From Gimesia maris (lineage in GTDB: Bacteria; Planctomycetota; Planctomycetia; Planctomycetales; Planctomycetaceae): a DNA stretch of 64,000 nucleotides. Position numbers and translations under genes: made by a program. Shown here piece after piece: positions 34,586 through 43,698 of this stretch. How positions within the stretch are numbered: the stretch's first letter is position 1; each line of letters starts with the position of its first letter. The notes under the pieces are model-generated. The model was not told the origin of the DNA. It made no database searches and worked only from the letters and a program-made list of their open reading frames with translations. Location: positions 3,487,001 to 3,551,000 of the forward strand of contig NZ_CP042910.1 of the NCBI RefSeq assembly GCF_008298035.1, in the 5' to 3' direction.

Positions 34586-35362
34586 ATGAACCGGAAAGCG
34601 CTGATTGCTTTGCCCGTTTTCAATGAAGAACGCCATGTAGTGGATGTTCTGACCGAAGTCAAAAAGTACGCAGAAGCGATTCTGGTCGTCAATGACGGTT
34701 CATCGGATGGAACTGCCGAGATACTCAATACCGTCGCCGGGATTACCGTGATCACTCACCCGGAAAACCAGGGATATGGAGCCGCTTTGAAGAGTGCCTT
34801 CGATTATGCTGTTGAACATCAGGATGATTATGATGTACTGGTGACGATTGACTGTGATGGCCAGCATGAACCCGGCCTGCTGCCCGGTCTGGTTCAGCAG
34901 ATGCGCGATCGCTTTGATAAGGACCCGATTGATATTTTATCCGGGAGTCGCTACCTGAAGTCGTTCAATGGTGACAGTATTCCGCCGGAAGATCGTCGTC
35001 AGATCAATGTCGCAGTTACAAATCGGATTAATGAACAGCTTGGTTTCGATATCACGGATGCGTTTTGTGGGCTGAAAGCATATCGCGTAGAAGCTTTGTC
35101 GCAATTCAATGTGACAGATCTGGGATACGCGATGCCACTGCAACTCTGGGTGCAGGCAGCAGCGCACGCGATGAAGATTGTTGAATTCGCCGTTCCACTG
35201 GTTTACCTGGAGGAGGAACGCAGTTTTGGCGGCTCACTGGATGATGCGATCAAACGAAAAGCCTACTACGATGAAGTTCTTGATCGTGAAATGCAGGCAG
35301 CCGGTATGACCTGCTGTGCATCGGAGAATTGTAACGATCGTACCGATTCTTATAGTGAGTAA
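34586..35362 (+). CDS. Family 2 glycosyltransferase (dolichyl-phosphate-sugar-synthase-like)
   Basis: The 258-residue soluble enzyme has a GT-A fold: 'ALPVFNEERHVVDVL' at the nucleotide site, 'VVNDGSSDGTAEIL', and the DxD-like 'TIDCDGQHEPGLLPGL'. 'GSRYLKSF' and 'DAFCGLKAYRVEAL' match the dolichol-phosphate mannosyl/glucosyl transferase branch, which loads a sugar onto a polyprenyl phosphate at the membrane. It lacks the C-terminal membrane helices of many relatives. Its product could feed the GT39-type transferases at 18169, 50735 and 53349, which use such lipid-linked sugars (inference). It appears to be monocistronic. Confidence 0.9.
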   Translation: MNRKALIALPVFNEERHVVDVLTEVKKYAEAILVVNDGSSDGTAEILNTVAGITVITHPENQGYGAALKSAFDYAVEHQDDYDVLVTIDCDGQHEPGLLPGLVQQMRDRFDKDPIDILSGSRYLKSFNGDSIPPEDRRQINVAVTNRINEQLGFDITDAFCGLKAYRVEALSQFNVTDLGYAMPLQLWVQAAAHAMKIVEFAVPLVYLEEERSFGGSLDDAIKRKAYYDEVLDREMQAAGMTCCASENCNDRTDSYSE

Positions 35363-35633
35363 AACAGAAGACACAGCTTATAAGGTGGAGAGGGTAATGC
35401 ATCAGACACTTTCCACTTGAAATCAAATCAAAAGGACTCGACTTTCAGTTAGAGACTGGTCAAACTAAAGCATTCTCGCAGGCACTTCAGCTGTTGACGT
35501 TTAACAGCAAAAAGCTGACTGCAGGATAACACGCGAAACGGGTATCGAGCGAGCGCTTCCCTCCTGGAAATCTGGTTGTATGCCAGAAGTAACATACATT
35601 TGTTTAAAATCAGCACTCCATTAAAGCATTGAA

Positions 35634-37358
35634 ATGTCTTCAGTGACTCCATTTCCCTGTCAGAATCCTGATTCCCGATTTGACTCCGGTACTGAATCTG
35701 TCCCGGAACCTGAGTGGGTGAAACAGGACCTGCGGGTACCAAGATATGATGATGTTGTGTTTGCCCGCCCTGATCTGTCTCAGATCATAGGTGATGCGGA
35801 AGCAAACCGGGATATGTTTCAAGGCTGCTCCCGAGACCGCAGCGGAAAAATCATTTCCAGTTTGAGGTCCTGGGCTCGACGATCTGTTCTGGAAGAAGCA
35901 GCCCGCTACACCGCTGAACTGACAGGATCTGCGGTTGAACTGCCCGCTGGTCTGGATGAGCAATTACTGTTTATCACAGGTCACCAACCGGCTTTGTATC
36001 ATCCAGGGGTCTGGATCAAAAATCTGTTGATCGGCAAAGCAGCACAACAGACGGCAGGTCTCAGTTTGAATCTGATTGTTGATAACGACCTGGTCAGTTC
36101 AACTGCTGTCAAAGTACCTCAAGGAACTCGATCCAACCCCTGTTTCTCTGATATTTCCTTTGATGATTCCATCAAGAAAAAACCGTGGGAAGAGACATCC
36201 ATTCAAAATGAGGAATTGTTTCGTACCTTTGCAGATCGAGTCGATGAGGCACTCGCGGTCTGGCCTGATCTTCCCGCTCCCCTGCTCCGAAATATCTGGC
36301 CGGCAGCTGTAGCTCACATGCAGAAAACTGACCGGCTTGCGGATTGCCTGGCGGCAGCCCGACATGCGCAGGAGCAGAGATGGGGAATCGAAAATCTGGA
36401 GCTCCCGATCAGCCGCATGTGTCAGACCGGGCCATTTTTATGGTTTGCCTGTCATCTATTTAAGAACGCCCACGCTTTTCGGTCAACGCATAACGAAGTC
36501 CTCAGTGAGTACCGCAAAGTCAATCGAGTGAGGAGTAAAACCCATCCCGTACCGGAATTATCCGAATCAGATGGCTGGATTGAATCTCCTTTCTGGATCT
36601 GGAGAACCGGAGAGACACGTCGCCACCAGCTGTTCGTCAAACGGGATCAGGAGCAGATACAACTCTCAAATGGAACTGATATTATAGGCTCACTTCCGAT
36701 GAGAGAAAACTGTGATCTGTCGGCAGCAATCGAAGTTCTCAAACAACTGCCTGAGCAGGGAATTCGCCTGCGGACCCGCGCATTGACGACGACTCTGTTC
36801 GCCAGACTGTTCCTGGGAGATCTGTTCGTACATGGGATTGGTGGTGCCAAATATGATGAAATGACAGATCGGATCTTTACCCGCTTCTTTCATCTGACTC
36901 CGCCTCGTTACCTGACTTTGTCAGCCACCCGCTTTCTGCCTTTCTGCAAGCCGTTTGATGTCCAGCATTGTGACGAGACCTGTCTGCAGCGGATCCAGCG
37001 GGACCTGGATTTTAATTCTGATCGGCATCTGACAACAGAACAACTGGCAGGCGCAGCGTCATTAGTGGAGCGAAAGCAGGCTCTGATTCAGGCTCAAAAG
37101 GCTGCGGAAAAACACGATGATTCGCTGGCACAGGCCGAACGCCGTCGACGGAACCGTCTGCGATTTCGCGAACTCCGCGAGCTTGATTCAGAACTGTCTG
37201 AACTGACGCTGCCACTGCGTGAAAAGATTATTGGTGATCTGGAAGTAGTGCAACAACAGATGCAGGCCAACGCAGTGATTCAGAGCCGGGAGATTTCGTT
37301 TGTGCTCTATCCGGAACAGACGCTCCAGCAATTGTTTGACAAGCTGGATTTCACTTGA
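35634..37358 (+). CDS. BshC-like protein (putative cysteine-adding enzyme)
   Basis: The 574-residue product resembles BshC, which in Bacillus adds cysteine to glucosamine-malate to finish bacillithiol. Matching segments are 'LLFITGHQPALYHPGVWIKN', corresponding to the GGQQAG motif, then 'SLNLIVDNDLVSS' and 'LFVHGIGGAKYDEMTDRIF'. A long coiled coil lies near residues 470-545, as in BshC. The active-site motif is GHQ rather than GQQ. I saw no bshA or bshB homolog in this window; the GT2 gene upstream is not of the bshA type. The family call is moderately secure, but the reaction is not. Confidence 0.62.
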   Translation: MSSVTPFPCQNPDSRFDSGTESVPEPEWVKQDLRVPRYDDVVFARPDLSQIIGDAEANRDMFQGCSRDRSGKIISSLRSWARRSVLEEAARYTAELTGSAVELPAGLDEQLLFITGHQPALYHPGVWIKNLLIGKAAQQTAGLSLNLIVDNDLVSSTAVKVPQGTRSNPCFSDISFDDSIKKKPWEETSIQNEELFRTFADRVDEALAVWPDLPAPLLRNIWPAAVAHMQKTDRLADCLAAARHAQEQRWGIENLELPISRMCQTGPFLWFACHLFKNAHAFRSTHNEVLSEYRKVNRVRSKTHPVPELSESDGWIESPFWIWRTGETRRHQLFVKRDQEQIQLSNGTDIIGSLPMRENCDLSAAIEVLKQLPEQGIRLRTRALTTTLFARLFLGDLFVHGIGGAKYDEMTDRIFTRFFHLTPPRYLTLSATRFLPFCKPFDVQHCDETCLQRIQRDLDFNSDRHLTTEQLAGAASLVERKQALIQAQKAAEKHDDSLAQAERRRRNRLRFRELRELDSELSELTLPLREKIIGDLEVVQQQMQANAVIQSREISFVLYPEQTLQQLFDKLDFT

Positions 37359-37391
37359 ACGCAATCCGGTTCCTTCTGATTGTAGACCGAT

Positions 37392-38189
37392 TTATTTTTC
37401 GACGCGTGTGATCCGTTCGAACAGAAACTGATGTCGAGAATTAAACAGGCGCCGATATCCCAGCAGAACAGAGATGACAGTTCCCAAAGCCGTTCCCGAT
37501 GCGATCAGAAACATGATCACAATCTGATACTTAACTGATTCCAGCGGGCTGGCTCCTGCGAGGATCTGCCCTGTCATCAGGCCAGGTAATGACACCAGGC
37601 CGACCACCATCATAGAATTGATGATGGGAGTCATTCCCGACCGGACTGCATTCTGCAATGCTTCCCTGGCGGCTTCATTGCGCGTTGCTCCCAGTGAGAG
37701 TCGGAGCTCGACCTCTCCTCTGCGCATCACCAGTTCTTCACTCAACCGGTCCAGGCCCAGCGATATTCCATTTAAGGTATTCCCCAGAATCATCCCCAGG
37801 AGGGGAATCAGATACTGTGCCGGGTTATCTGACCAGCTGTGGGGAGGGATAATAACTGTTAATGCAAAACCACTCACCAGCCAGGAACTGACAAAAACGG
37901 CGATGATGCTGTTCAGCCAGATTCCCGGGAAGCGTCTTGGCGAACGTTGAACAGCGGTCAGGCTGGCAATGAGCGTCATGCTGAACATCAGCAATAGAAT
38001 GACGGGCCACCAGGACAGTTTAAAGATCCATTCCAGGATCATGCCGATCAGCAGGAGTTGAATCACAGTGCGGATCGAAGCCAGCAAAAGGCGTTTTTCC
38101 AGGTTCAGGCTTAACCAGAACGAAATGAACCCATTGATCATCACCAGTAGTGTTGCCAGAAAGATATTCAGTGGAGTTAAGTCATACAT
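37392..38189 (-). CDS. fetB: FetB-type ABC transporter permease (UPF0014)
   Basis: The 265-residue protein has about seven membrane segments. The central family signature is clear: 'LGMILGNTLNGISLGLDRLS', followed by 'RRGEVELRLSLGATRNEAAR' and 'GLVSLPGLMTGQILAGASPL'. In E. coli FetAB is an ABC exporter linked to iron and peroxide tolerance. The matching ATPase is not adjacent but appears at 43699-44403, about 5.5 kb away on the same strand. It ends 33 bases from the convergent BshC-like gene. Confidence 0.9.
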   Translation of the reverse strand: MYDLTPLNIFLATLLVMINGFISFWLSLNLEKRLLLASIRTVIQLLLIGMILEWIFKLSWWPVILLLMFSMTLIASLTAVQRSPRRFPGIWLNSIIAVFVSSWLVSGFALTVIIPPHSWSDNPAQYLIPLLGMILGNTLNGISLGLDRLSEELVMRRGEVELRLSLGATRNEAAREALQNAVRSGMTPIINSMMVVGLVSLPGLMTGQILAGASPLESVKYQIVIMFLIASGTALGTVISVLLGYRRLFNSRHQFLFERITRVEK

Positions 38190-38496
38190 CTGGTCTTCCT
38201 GGTCAGAATAGATTGGGGTGGAGTGGATGGTTCAGTTCGGGGTTCTTTGAAATGGTAGCAGATTCTGCTTCATCAGTTGATGCGGAAACCTTAACACAAT
38301 CTGCATTTACCGGCAATTTGAGAGAAGTGTGAATTCTCCAGACCTTAACTTTCCATTCATCATCAGCGAATAAAAGCTTGATAAGATCCGCCGCAACAAT
38401 GAACGATGAGCAAATCATAAAAAAACACAATCAGGGCTGTGACAGCCAGGAAGCGAGCCGCCGAAATCGCGGAGTAATGTCATTAAGGAGGATGAT
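38190..38496. other. Divergent intergenic region upstream of the lipid operon
   Basis: These 307 bases separate fetB from the plus-strand phosphoesterase operon. The only distinct element is the palindrome listed at 38435-38447. No small gene is supported. Confidence 0.5.
38435..38447. promoter_or_regulatory. 13-bp palindrome upstream of the lipid operon
   Basis: GGCTGT-G-ACAGCC is a perfect inverted repeat 49 bases before the phosphoesterase ATG, a suitable place for an operator. The inner CTGTGACAG resembles half of a PhoB-type box, but the second half-site at the right spacing is missing. Confidence 0.35.
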
Positions 38497-39399
38497 ATGA
38501 TCGTGTCCCAGAATCAGTCCGCTGCAACAGTCTCTCGTAGTATTCGAACAATCTTTGTCAGCGATGTTCATCTGGGATGTATGCATTCGAGAGCAGAAGA
38601 GTTTCTTGAATTTCTCAATTCCCACCACCCTGAGTCTCTCTATCTGGTAGGCGATCTGATTGATGGCTGGAAATTGCGCAAAAAATGGCGTTGGCCGCAT
38701 ATCTATAATGAGATCTTTGATCGGGTAGAAGAGCTTAGTAGCAAAGGAACTGAAGTATTTTATACACCTGGAAATCACGATAACTTTTTACGTGATTTCG
38801 GGAAGCGGTTTGGTTTTGTTTCACTTTCTGATGAATTCGTGCATCTGACCGCAGATGGACGTCGCTTCCTGATTATCCACGGCGATCAGTTCGATAAGTT
38901 TGAAACAGGGGCACAATGGCTGTCGGTACTGGCATCATTCGCGTACGACATGTTGCTGACCGTCAATACCTTATTCAACCGTCTCATGCGCCGTCGGGGA
39001 CAGACAAAGTTTGCCCTCTCCTCTGCTGTGAAATCTCAGGTGAAGCACCTGATGCGGTTTATCAGCGATTACGAGAAAAAACTGGCCGATCATGCCCGAC
39101 TGAAACGCTGCGAGGGAATCATTTGTGGTCATATTCATGCCCCTAATATTCTGGATATTGACGGGATTAATTACTGCAATACTGGTGATTGGGTGGAGCA
39201 CTGCAGCGCCTTGATCGAATACAGTGACGGCGAACTGGAAATCGTGTTTTTTGATCAGGAAATCGAACCTGTCCAGAAACCCGTTCCCCAGGCTCGTTCG
39301 GAAAGAATCAGGCAAGAACCCTTTGTGGACGCTGAGGTGCCTGGTCTCATCAGTCGTTTCTGGAAAAAATGTCATCCTCTGAAACTGATCCGCCGCTGA
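38497..39399 (+). CDS. LpxH-like metallophosphoesterase
   Basis: The 300-residue cytoplasmic enzyme belongs to the calcineurin-like phosphoesterase superfamily, near UDP-2,3-diacylglucosamine hydrolase. Metal-binding motifs are 'FVSDVHLG' (D-x-H), 'LVGDLIDGW' (GD), 'TPGNHDNF' (GNHD), 'IIHGDQFD' and 'ICGHIHAP' (GHxH). A basic, partly hydrophobic segment in the middle may touch the membrane. It starts after a perfect AAGGAGG site. The next gene follows 31 bases downstream, so it likely belongs to the lipid operon. Lipid A synthesis is one possible role; cleavage of another lipid pyrophosphate for betaine-lipid synthesis is an alternative. Confidence 0.85.
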   Translation: MIVSQNQSAATVSRSIRTIFVSDVHLGCMHSRAEEFLEFLNSHHPESLYLVGDLIDGWKLRKKWRWPHIYNEIFDRVEELSSKGTEVFYTPGNHDNFLRDFGKRFGFVSLSDEFVHLTADGRRFLIIHGDQFDKFETGAQWLSVLASFAYDMLLTVNTLFNRLMRRRGQTKFALSSAVKSQVKHLMRFISDYEKKLADHARLKRCEGIICGHIHAPNILDIDGINYCNTGDWVEHCSALIEYSDGELEIVFFDQEIEPVQKPVPQARSERIRQEPFVDAEVPGLISRFWKKCHPLKLIRR

Positions 39400-39430
39400 T
39401 CAGTTTTTTTTATGGTTTCGCTGGAGCAAA

Positions 39431-40630
39431 ATGATGATTTCTGAAAGAATCAGCAGTAAAAGTTTTCAATTCGTCCATCAGGGTAATCTGGTTTACAATA
39501 CCTGCTGGGAAGATCCCCGTCTCGATCGGAGGGCACTGAATCTGGGCCCGGAAGATGAAGTTCTGGTGATCACATCTGCTGGTTGTAACGCATTGGATTA
39601 TCTGCTGGATGAGCCACGACAGGTACATGCCGTGGATGTGAACCCCAAACAGAATGCCCTTCTGGAATTGAAACTGTCAGCGATTCGTAATTTGGATTAT
39701 GAAGCTTTTTTTGATCTGTTTGGCCGAGGGTACTCGAAAGACTGGCGGAAACTGTACTCACAGAATCTGCGTGCAGATTTATCTGTGACCGCACAGAAAT
39801 ACTGGGATCGACATGGAAAGTTTTTTTCCGGTGAAGGGAAACGCGCCAGCTTCTATTTTCGTGGATCTTCCGGGCTGTTTGCCTGGTTTGTGAACTGCTA
39901 CATCGACCGCATTGCCAAAATTCGTGATGATATCAATTCGCTGCTGGCAGCGCGCGACGTCACCGAACAGAGTTCCATTTATCAGTCCCGAAATCTGAAT
40001 GAACTGCTCTGGACCAGGATGATCAAATGGTGGATGCGGCGGGACCTGACGTTATCCATGCTGGGAGTCCCCCGCCCGCAACGAACACAGATCGATCAAT
40101 GTTATGCAGGCGGAATCGTGCAGTTTGTCATTGATCGCATTGAAACGGTATTTACCAGTCGTTCACTGCAGGACAACTATTTCTGGCGCGTTTATCTGAC
40201 GGGAAGCTACGATCACGATTGTTGTCCCGAATATTTAAAAGCAAATAATTTCGAACGCCTCAAAGCAGGTCTGGTTGATCGGCTGTCCATCAATACGAAC
40301 ACGGTGGAAGGTTTTCTACGGCAACACCCCGGAACCATCTCGCGTTATATTCTATTGGATCACATGGACTGGATGGCAGGTGCGCAACCACAATTATTAC
40401 AAAGCGAGTGGCAGGCAATTCTCGACAAGGCGGCACCGGAGAGCAGGATCCTCTGGCGGAGTGCGGGTATGCAGGTGGATTTTGTCGATCCGATTCAAGT
40501 CCAGCATGATGGAAGGAATCGGGAAGTCGGCGAGTTGTTACAGTACCAGAACCAACTCGCCACAGAATTACACGAACAGGACCGGGTGAATACCTATGGC
40601 AGTTTCTATATCGCAGATTTACTCGTCTGA
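39431..40630 (+). CDS. btaA: BtaA-like 3-amino-3-carboxypropyl transferase (DUF3419)
   Basis: The 399-residue product matches the DUF3419/BtaA family. In Rhodobacter, BtaA moves the 3-amino-3-carboxypropyl group of SAM to diacylglycerol, giving diacylglycerylhomoserine. The SAM-site region reads 'LVYNTCWEDPRLDRRALNLG', 'VLVITSAGCNALDYLLDEP' and 'VHAVDVNPKQNALLELKLSA', all diagnostic for the family. A second conserved part is 'HPGTISRYILLDHMDWMAG'. It is followed after 51 bases by a methyltransferase that fits BtaB. Together they would make a phosphorus-free membrane lipid. Confidence 0.88.
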   Translation: MMISERISSKSFQFVHQGNLVYNTCWEDPRLDRRALNLGPEDEVLVITSAGCNALDYLLDEPRQVHAVDVNPKQNALLELKLSAIRNLDYEAFFDLFGRGYSKDWRKLYSQNLRADLSVTAQKYWDRHGKFFSGEGKRASFYFRGSSGLFAWFVNCYIDRIAKIRDDINSLLAARDVTEQSSIYQSRNLNELLWTRMIKWWMRRDLTLSMLGVPRPQRTQIDQCYAGGIVQFVIDRIETVFTSRSLQDNYFWRVYLTGSYDHDCCPEYLKANNFERLKAGLVDRLSINTNTVEGFLRQHPGTISRYILLDHMDWMAGAQPQLLQSEWQAILDKAAPESRILWRSAGMQVDFVDPIQVQHDGRNREVGELLQYQNQLATELHEQDRVNTYGSFYIADLLV

Positions 40631-40681
40631 CATGTTAAAGCTGCAATCAGCCAGGACGGTTTTCGAGAGAAAGATCGATTC

Positions 40682-41425
40682 ATGAATTACTTGAGTGGAC
40701 GGTTGAATGATGTCAAAACTGTGTGGCAATTGTTGGCCTCCCGCATTGAAGGTCAGACCCATGTGGAAAGACTGAATTCATTTTATCAGGGACAGGCAGC
40801 AGGTTACGACCAGTTCCGCAAACGCCTGCTGCATGGTCGCTGTGAACTGTTTGAAAGTCTGGCTGTACCTGAAAATGGTGTCTGGGTCGATCTGGGGGCC
40901 GGGACCGGTGAAAATGCAGAATTGTGGGGGCAACGACTTCAGCAGTTTCAACAAGCCTATCTGGTTGATCTCTGTCAGCCTCTGTTGGATGTCTGTTCTC
41001 AAAGAATTTCAGATCGAGGATGGTCGAATGTGACAGCGGTCTGTGAGGATGCAACCTCTTTCACTCCGCCGGAAACGCACGTCGATCTGGTTACCTTCTC
41101 CTACTCTCTGACTATGATTCCCGACTGGTTCCAGGCAGTGAATCATGCCTGGGATCTATTGCGGCCGGGGGGATTGCTGGGCATTGTCGATTTCTATGTC
41201 GCGAGAAAATATCCTCAGCCCAATCTGCAGACGCATGGCTGGTTTCAGCGGAATTTCTGGCCGGTGTGGTTCGCAGGTGACAATGTGTTTTTGAATCCCG
41301 ATCACCTGCCCTATCTGCTGGATCGCTTTGAGTTGATTTCTCTCAAGGAATCTCAGGGAAGCCTTCCATTTTTACCTCTTCTCAAAGTCCCATATTATGC
41401 ACTGATTGCGAAAAAATCAGTTTAA
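40682..41425 (+). CDS. btaB: BtaB-like SAM-dependent methyltransferase
   Basis: The 247-residue class I methyltransferase has a SAM motif 'WVDLGAGTGENAELWGQRL', followed by 'AYLVDLCQPLLDVCSQRI'. BtaB methylates diacylglycerylhomoserine three times to give the betaine lipid DGTS. The placement right after the BtaA-like gene, and the segment 'GGLLGIVDFYVARKYP', support that role. I infer the substrate mainly from context; the fold alone fits many methyltransferases. The next gene begins 131 bases later. Confidence 0.78.
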   Translation: MNYLSGRLNDVKTVWQLLASRIEGQTHVERLNSFYQGQAAGYDQFRKRLLHGRCELFESLAVPENGVWVDLGAGTGENAELWGQRLQQFQQAYLVDLCQPLLDVCSQRISDRGWSNVTAVCEDATSFTPPETHVDLVTFSYSLTMIPDWFQAVNHAWDLLRPGGLLGIVDFYVARKYPQPNLQTHGWFQRNFWPVWFAGDNVFLNPDHLPYLLDRFELISLKESQGSLPFLPLLKVPYYALIAKKSV

Positions 41426-41556
41426 ACAATTCCTGCTCTTTCGCAAAATTCAATTCTGTCATTCGCTTCGTTACAGGCTTCTGGTCCTCGACATTAATCT
41501 GTTATGATTGATCAAGAAATGGGACATGAGTCAATCTGGTATCGGAGAGAAGCAGG

Positions 41557-43107
41557 ATGTTGATCGAAGCACTTCAGAATAAATCGTTATACGATCATTC
41601 AATAGAATCATTCCAGTTGCTGGAAACGCATATTTCCTGGGTGCTGCTTACCGGACCGTATGCCTATAAACTCAAGAAACCGGTCGATCTGGGCTTTGTC
41701 GATTTTTCCACATTGGAATTACGTAACAAATACTGTCGCGAAGAACTTCGCCTGAATCGCAGACTGGCACCCGAGTTGTACCGGGAGGTGATCCCGATTA
41801 CCGGTACTGAAAAGACCCCCGAATTCAATGGGACAGGTGAGATCATCGATTATGCAGTCCAGATGGTGCAGTTTCCACAGGATCGTCTGTTGAGTGTTGC
41901 GATCAGGGAAAACCGTTTAACGGTGGAACTTATCAATCAACTGGCAGAAGAGGTTGCTGAATTTCATGCAAAGATCGCCGTTGCCGGTGCAGACCTGGAG
42001 TGGGGGACGCCCGAAAAAGTACTTGCCCCCGTAGAAGAAAATTTTCGGCATGTGACTGAGTTGTTTTCTGGAGACGAGACAATACTGGGGCAACTGGACT
42101 TGATTCGTACTGAGAATGAAAGCTGTTTTCAGGAATTATTCACATTGTTCCGGCAGCGCAAGGCGCAAGGGTATATTCGTGAGTGTCACGGCGATATGCA
42201 TCTGGGAAATATGATTTTGAGTGAACGGGGTGTAACCCTCTTTGACTGCCTGGAATTCAATGCGGGTTTGCGCTGGGTGGATGTGATGAGTGAAGTCGCT
42301 TTTGTCGTCATGGATCTGGAAGATCGAGGCCGCGCCGATTTCGCTATGCAGTTTCTGAATCGTTACCTGGAGCTGACTGGAGATTACGCAGGAGTGCCCC
42401 TCCTGCGATTTTATCTGTCTTACCGGGCGATGGTTCGTGCAAAAGTTGCTGCAATCCGATTAAGTCAAGCTAAACTGGCGGATACAGTAGCGAATCAAGT
42501 ACGCGACGAATTCCAGTCGTATCTGAAACTTGCGAAAAACTATGTCGTGAATACGGAACCCTGGCTGCTGTTGACTCATGGAGTCTCAGGCAGTGGCAAG
42601 TCCTATGGTAGCGAACTTATGCTGAAAGGGATGCCTGCGATTCGAATCCGTTCTGATGTCGAACGCAAACGCCTGCAGGGCGAACAGCAGATCCCGGATA
42701 GTGAACTCTACTCTGCAGAGACAACCCGACTGGTTTATGAACAGTTGTGTTGTCTGGCAGAGGTCATTATATCGGCCGGCTGGACAGTCATTGTAGATGC
42801 TACAACGCTCAAAGTCTGGCAACGTACTTTATTTTATGACCTGTCAGAAAAACTACAGATACCGTTTCAACTGGTCGTCTTTTCAGCAAGTCAAGAACAG
42901 TTGGAATCTCGGATCAGGGAACGAGAGCGAAATGGGGATGACCCGTCTGATGCCACACCAGAAATTCTTAAGCTGCAACTGGGCGAATTAGATCCGTTGG
43001 ATGAAAACGAATTGAAACAGTCAGTCGCCATTCCCGTGGATCAGGAATGGACGACTGAATTACTGGTTCAACTCGTGCAAGATTCTGGTAATAACCAACA
43101 GCGATGA
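41557..43107 (+). CDS. Two-domain protein: APH-like kinase fold plus P-loop kinase
   Basis: The 516-residue product fuses an aminoglycoside-phosphotransferase-like domain with a P-loop kinase. The first domain (about 1-320) has 'YIRECHGDMHLGNMILSERG' and 'LFDCLEFNAGLRWVDVMSEV', matching the catalytic His-Gly-Asp-x-His and metal Asp. The second (about 330-515) has Walker A 'THGVSGSGKSYGSEL' and 'WTVIVDATTLKVWQ', like small-molecule kinases. Such fusions (COG2187 plus COG0645) are widespread and uncharacterised. Its place after the lipid genes might be chance, since the spacer is 131 bases. It starts after a GGAGAG site. Confidence 0.88.
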   Translation: MLIEALQNKSLYDHSIESFQLLETHISWVLLTGPYAYKLKKPVDLGFVDFSTLELRNKYCREELRLNRRLAPELYREVIPITGTEKTPEFNGTGEIIDYAVQMVQFPQDRLLSVAIRENRLTVELINQLAEEVAEFHAKIAVAGADLEWGTPEKVLAPVEENFRHVTELFSGDETILGQLDLIRTENESCFQELFTLFRQRKAQGYIRECHGDMHLGNMILSERGVTLFDCLEFNAGLRWVDVMSEVAFVVMDLEDRGRADFAMQFLNRYLELTGDYAGVPLLRFYLSYRAMVRAKVAAIRLSQAKLADTVANQVRDEFQSYLKLAKNYVVNTEPWLLLTHGVSGSGKSYGSELMLKGMPAIRIRSDVERKRLQGEQQIPDSELYSAETTRLVYEQLCCLAEVIISAGWTVIVDATTLKVWQRTLFYDLSEKLQIPFQLVVFSASQEQLESRIRERERNGDDPSDATPEILKLQLGELDPLDENELKQSVAIPVDQEWTTELLVQLVQDSGNNQQR

Positions 43108-43126
43108 GTTGATTATTAATAAGAGA

Positions 43127-43492
43127 TCAGGCAGATTCCGCGATCCAGGTTCTTGCTGCATCCAGGTCGTCGATATTGAAATATTTGATTTTTGCTTTTG
43201 TAAATGGCTTACAGAAGGTAGCCATCCCTTCTTCCCATTTGCTGTCGCCAACGATCGCCAGACGTGCAATGTCTTTGAAGTGTTTGATGTCAAATTTTGT
43301 GTCTTCCCAGAGTGCGCCCATCGTCCAGCCATGGAAATCTTCCAGAACTACCAGCATGTGTAAGGGACCATGTTGTTTAATCAAAGTCTCAATACTGGGT
43401 GTGAAATTGTGATAGTCTTCTTTGACCAGTTTCCCAGACAAATTTAATTCCACGTAGTTCTGGTCTGCATGATGTAAAATATCAATTGGCAT
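43127..43492 (-). CDS. SpoIIAA-like (STAS-related) protein
   Basis: This 121-residue cytoplasmic protein has the alternating pattern of the SpoIIAA-like family: 'VELNLSGKLVKEDYHNFTP' in the first strand and helix, 'LHMLVVLEDFHGWTMGALWE' in the centre, and 'RLAIVGDSKWEEGMATFCKP' in the third. It closes with 'KIKYFNIDDLDAARTWIAES'. Members of this family were found in membrane-active and regulatory contexts, but have no defined reaction. The ATG has an AGGAG site. It is convergent with the two-domain kinase gene (19 bases apart) and stands alone. Confidence 0.85.
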   Translation of the reverse strand: MPIDILHHADQNYVELNLSGKLVKEDYHNFTPSIETLIKQHGPLHMLVVLEDFHGWTMGALWEDTKFDIKHFKDIARLAIVGDSKWEEGMATFCKPFTKAKIKYFNIDDLDAARTWIAESA

Positions 43493-43698
43493 CGATAGTC
43501 TCCTAATTCATTGTGAGAGATTCTCTAACAGGAATCATTCCTGTTTTTCAATCATGGAGCTTACAGTTCCTGTTTGATCTGAAGGCTCTCATTACATTCT
43601 ATTATATGGCTATCAGGAATTGAGCATAATTGTTTAAAGGCGCGTTTCTAATCAGAATCACAAATTTAAGCAGATCTTTATTCTGAAGAGAAGAACTC

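Noticed and set aside
38497..39399. Firm assignment of lpxH
   Set aside because: Motifs fit the family, but no other lipid A genes are nearby and the lipid operon offers another role.
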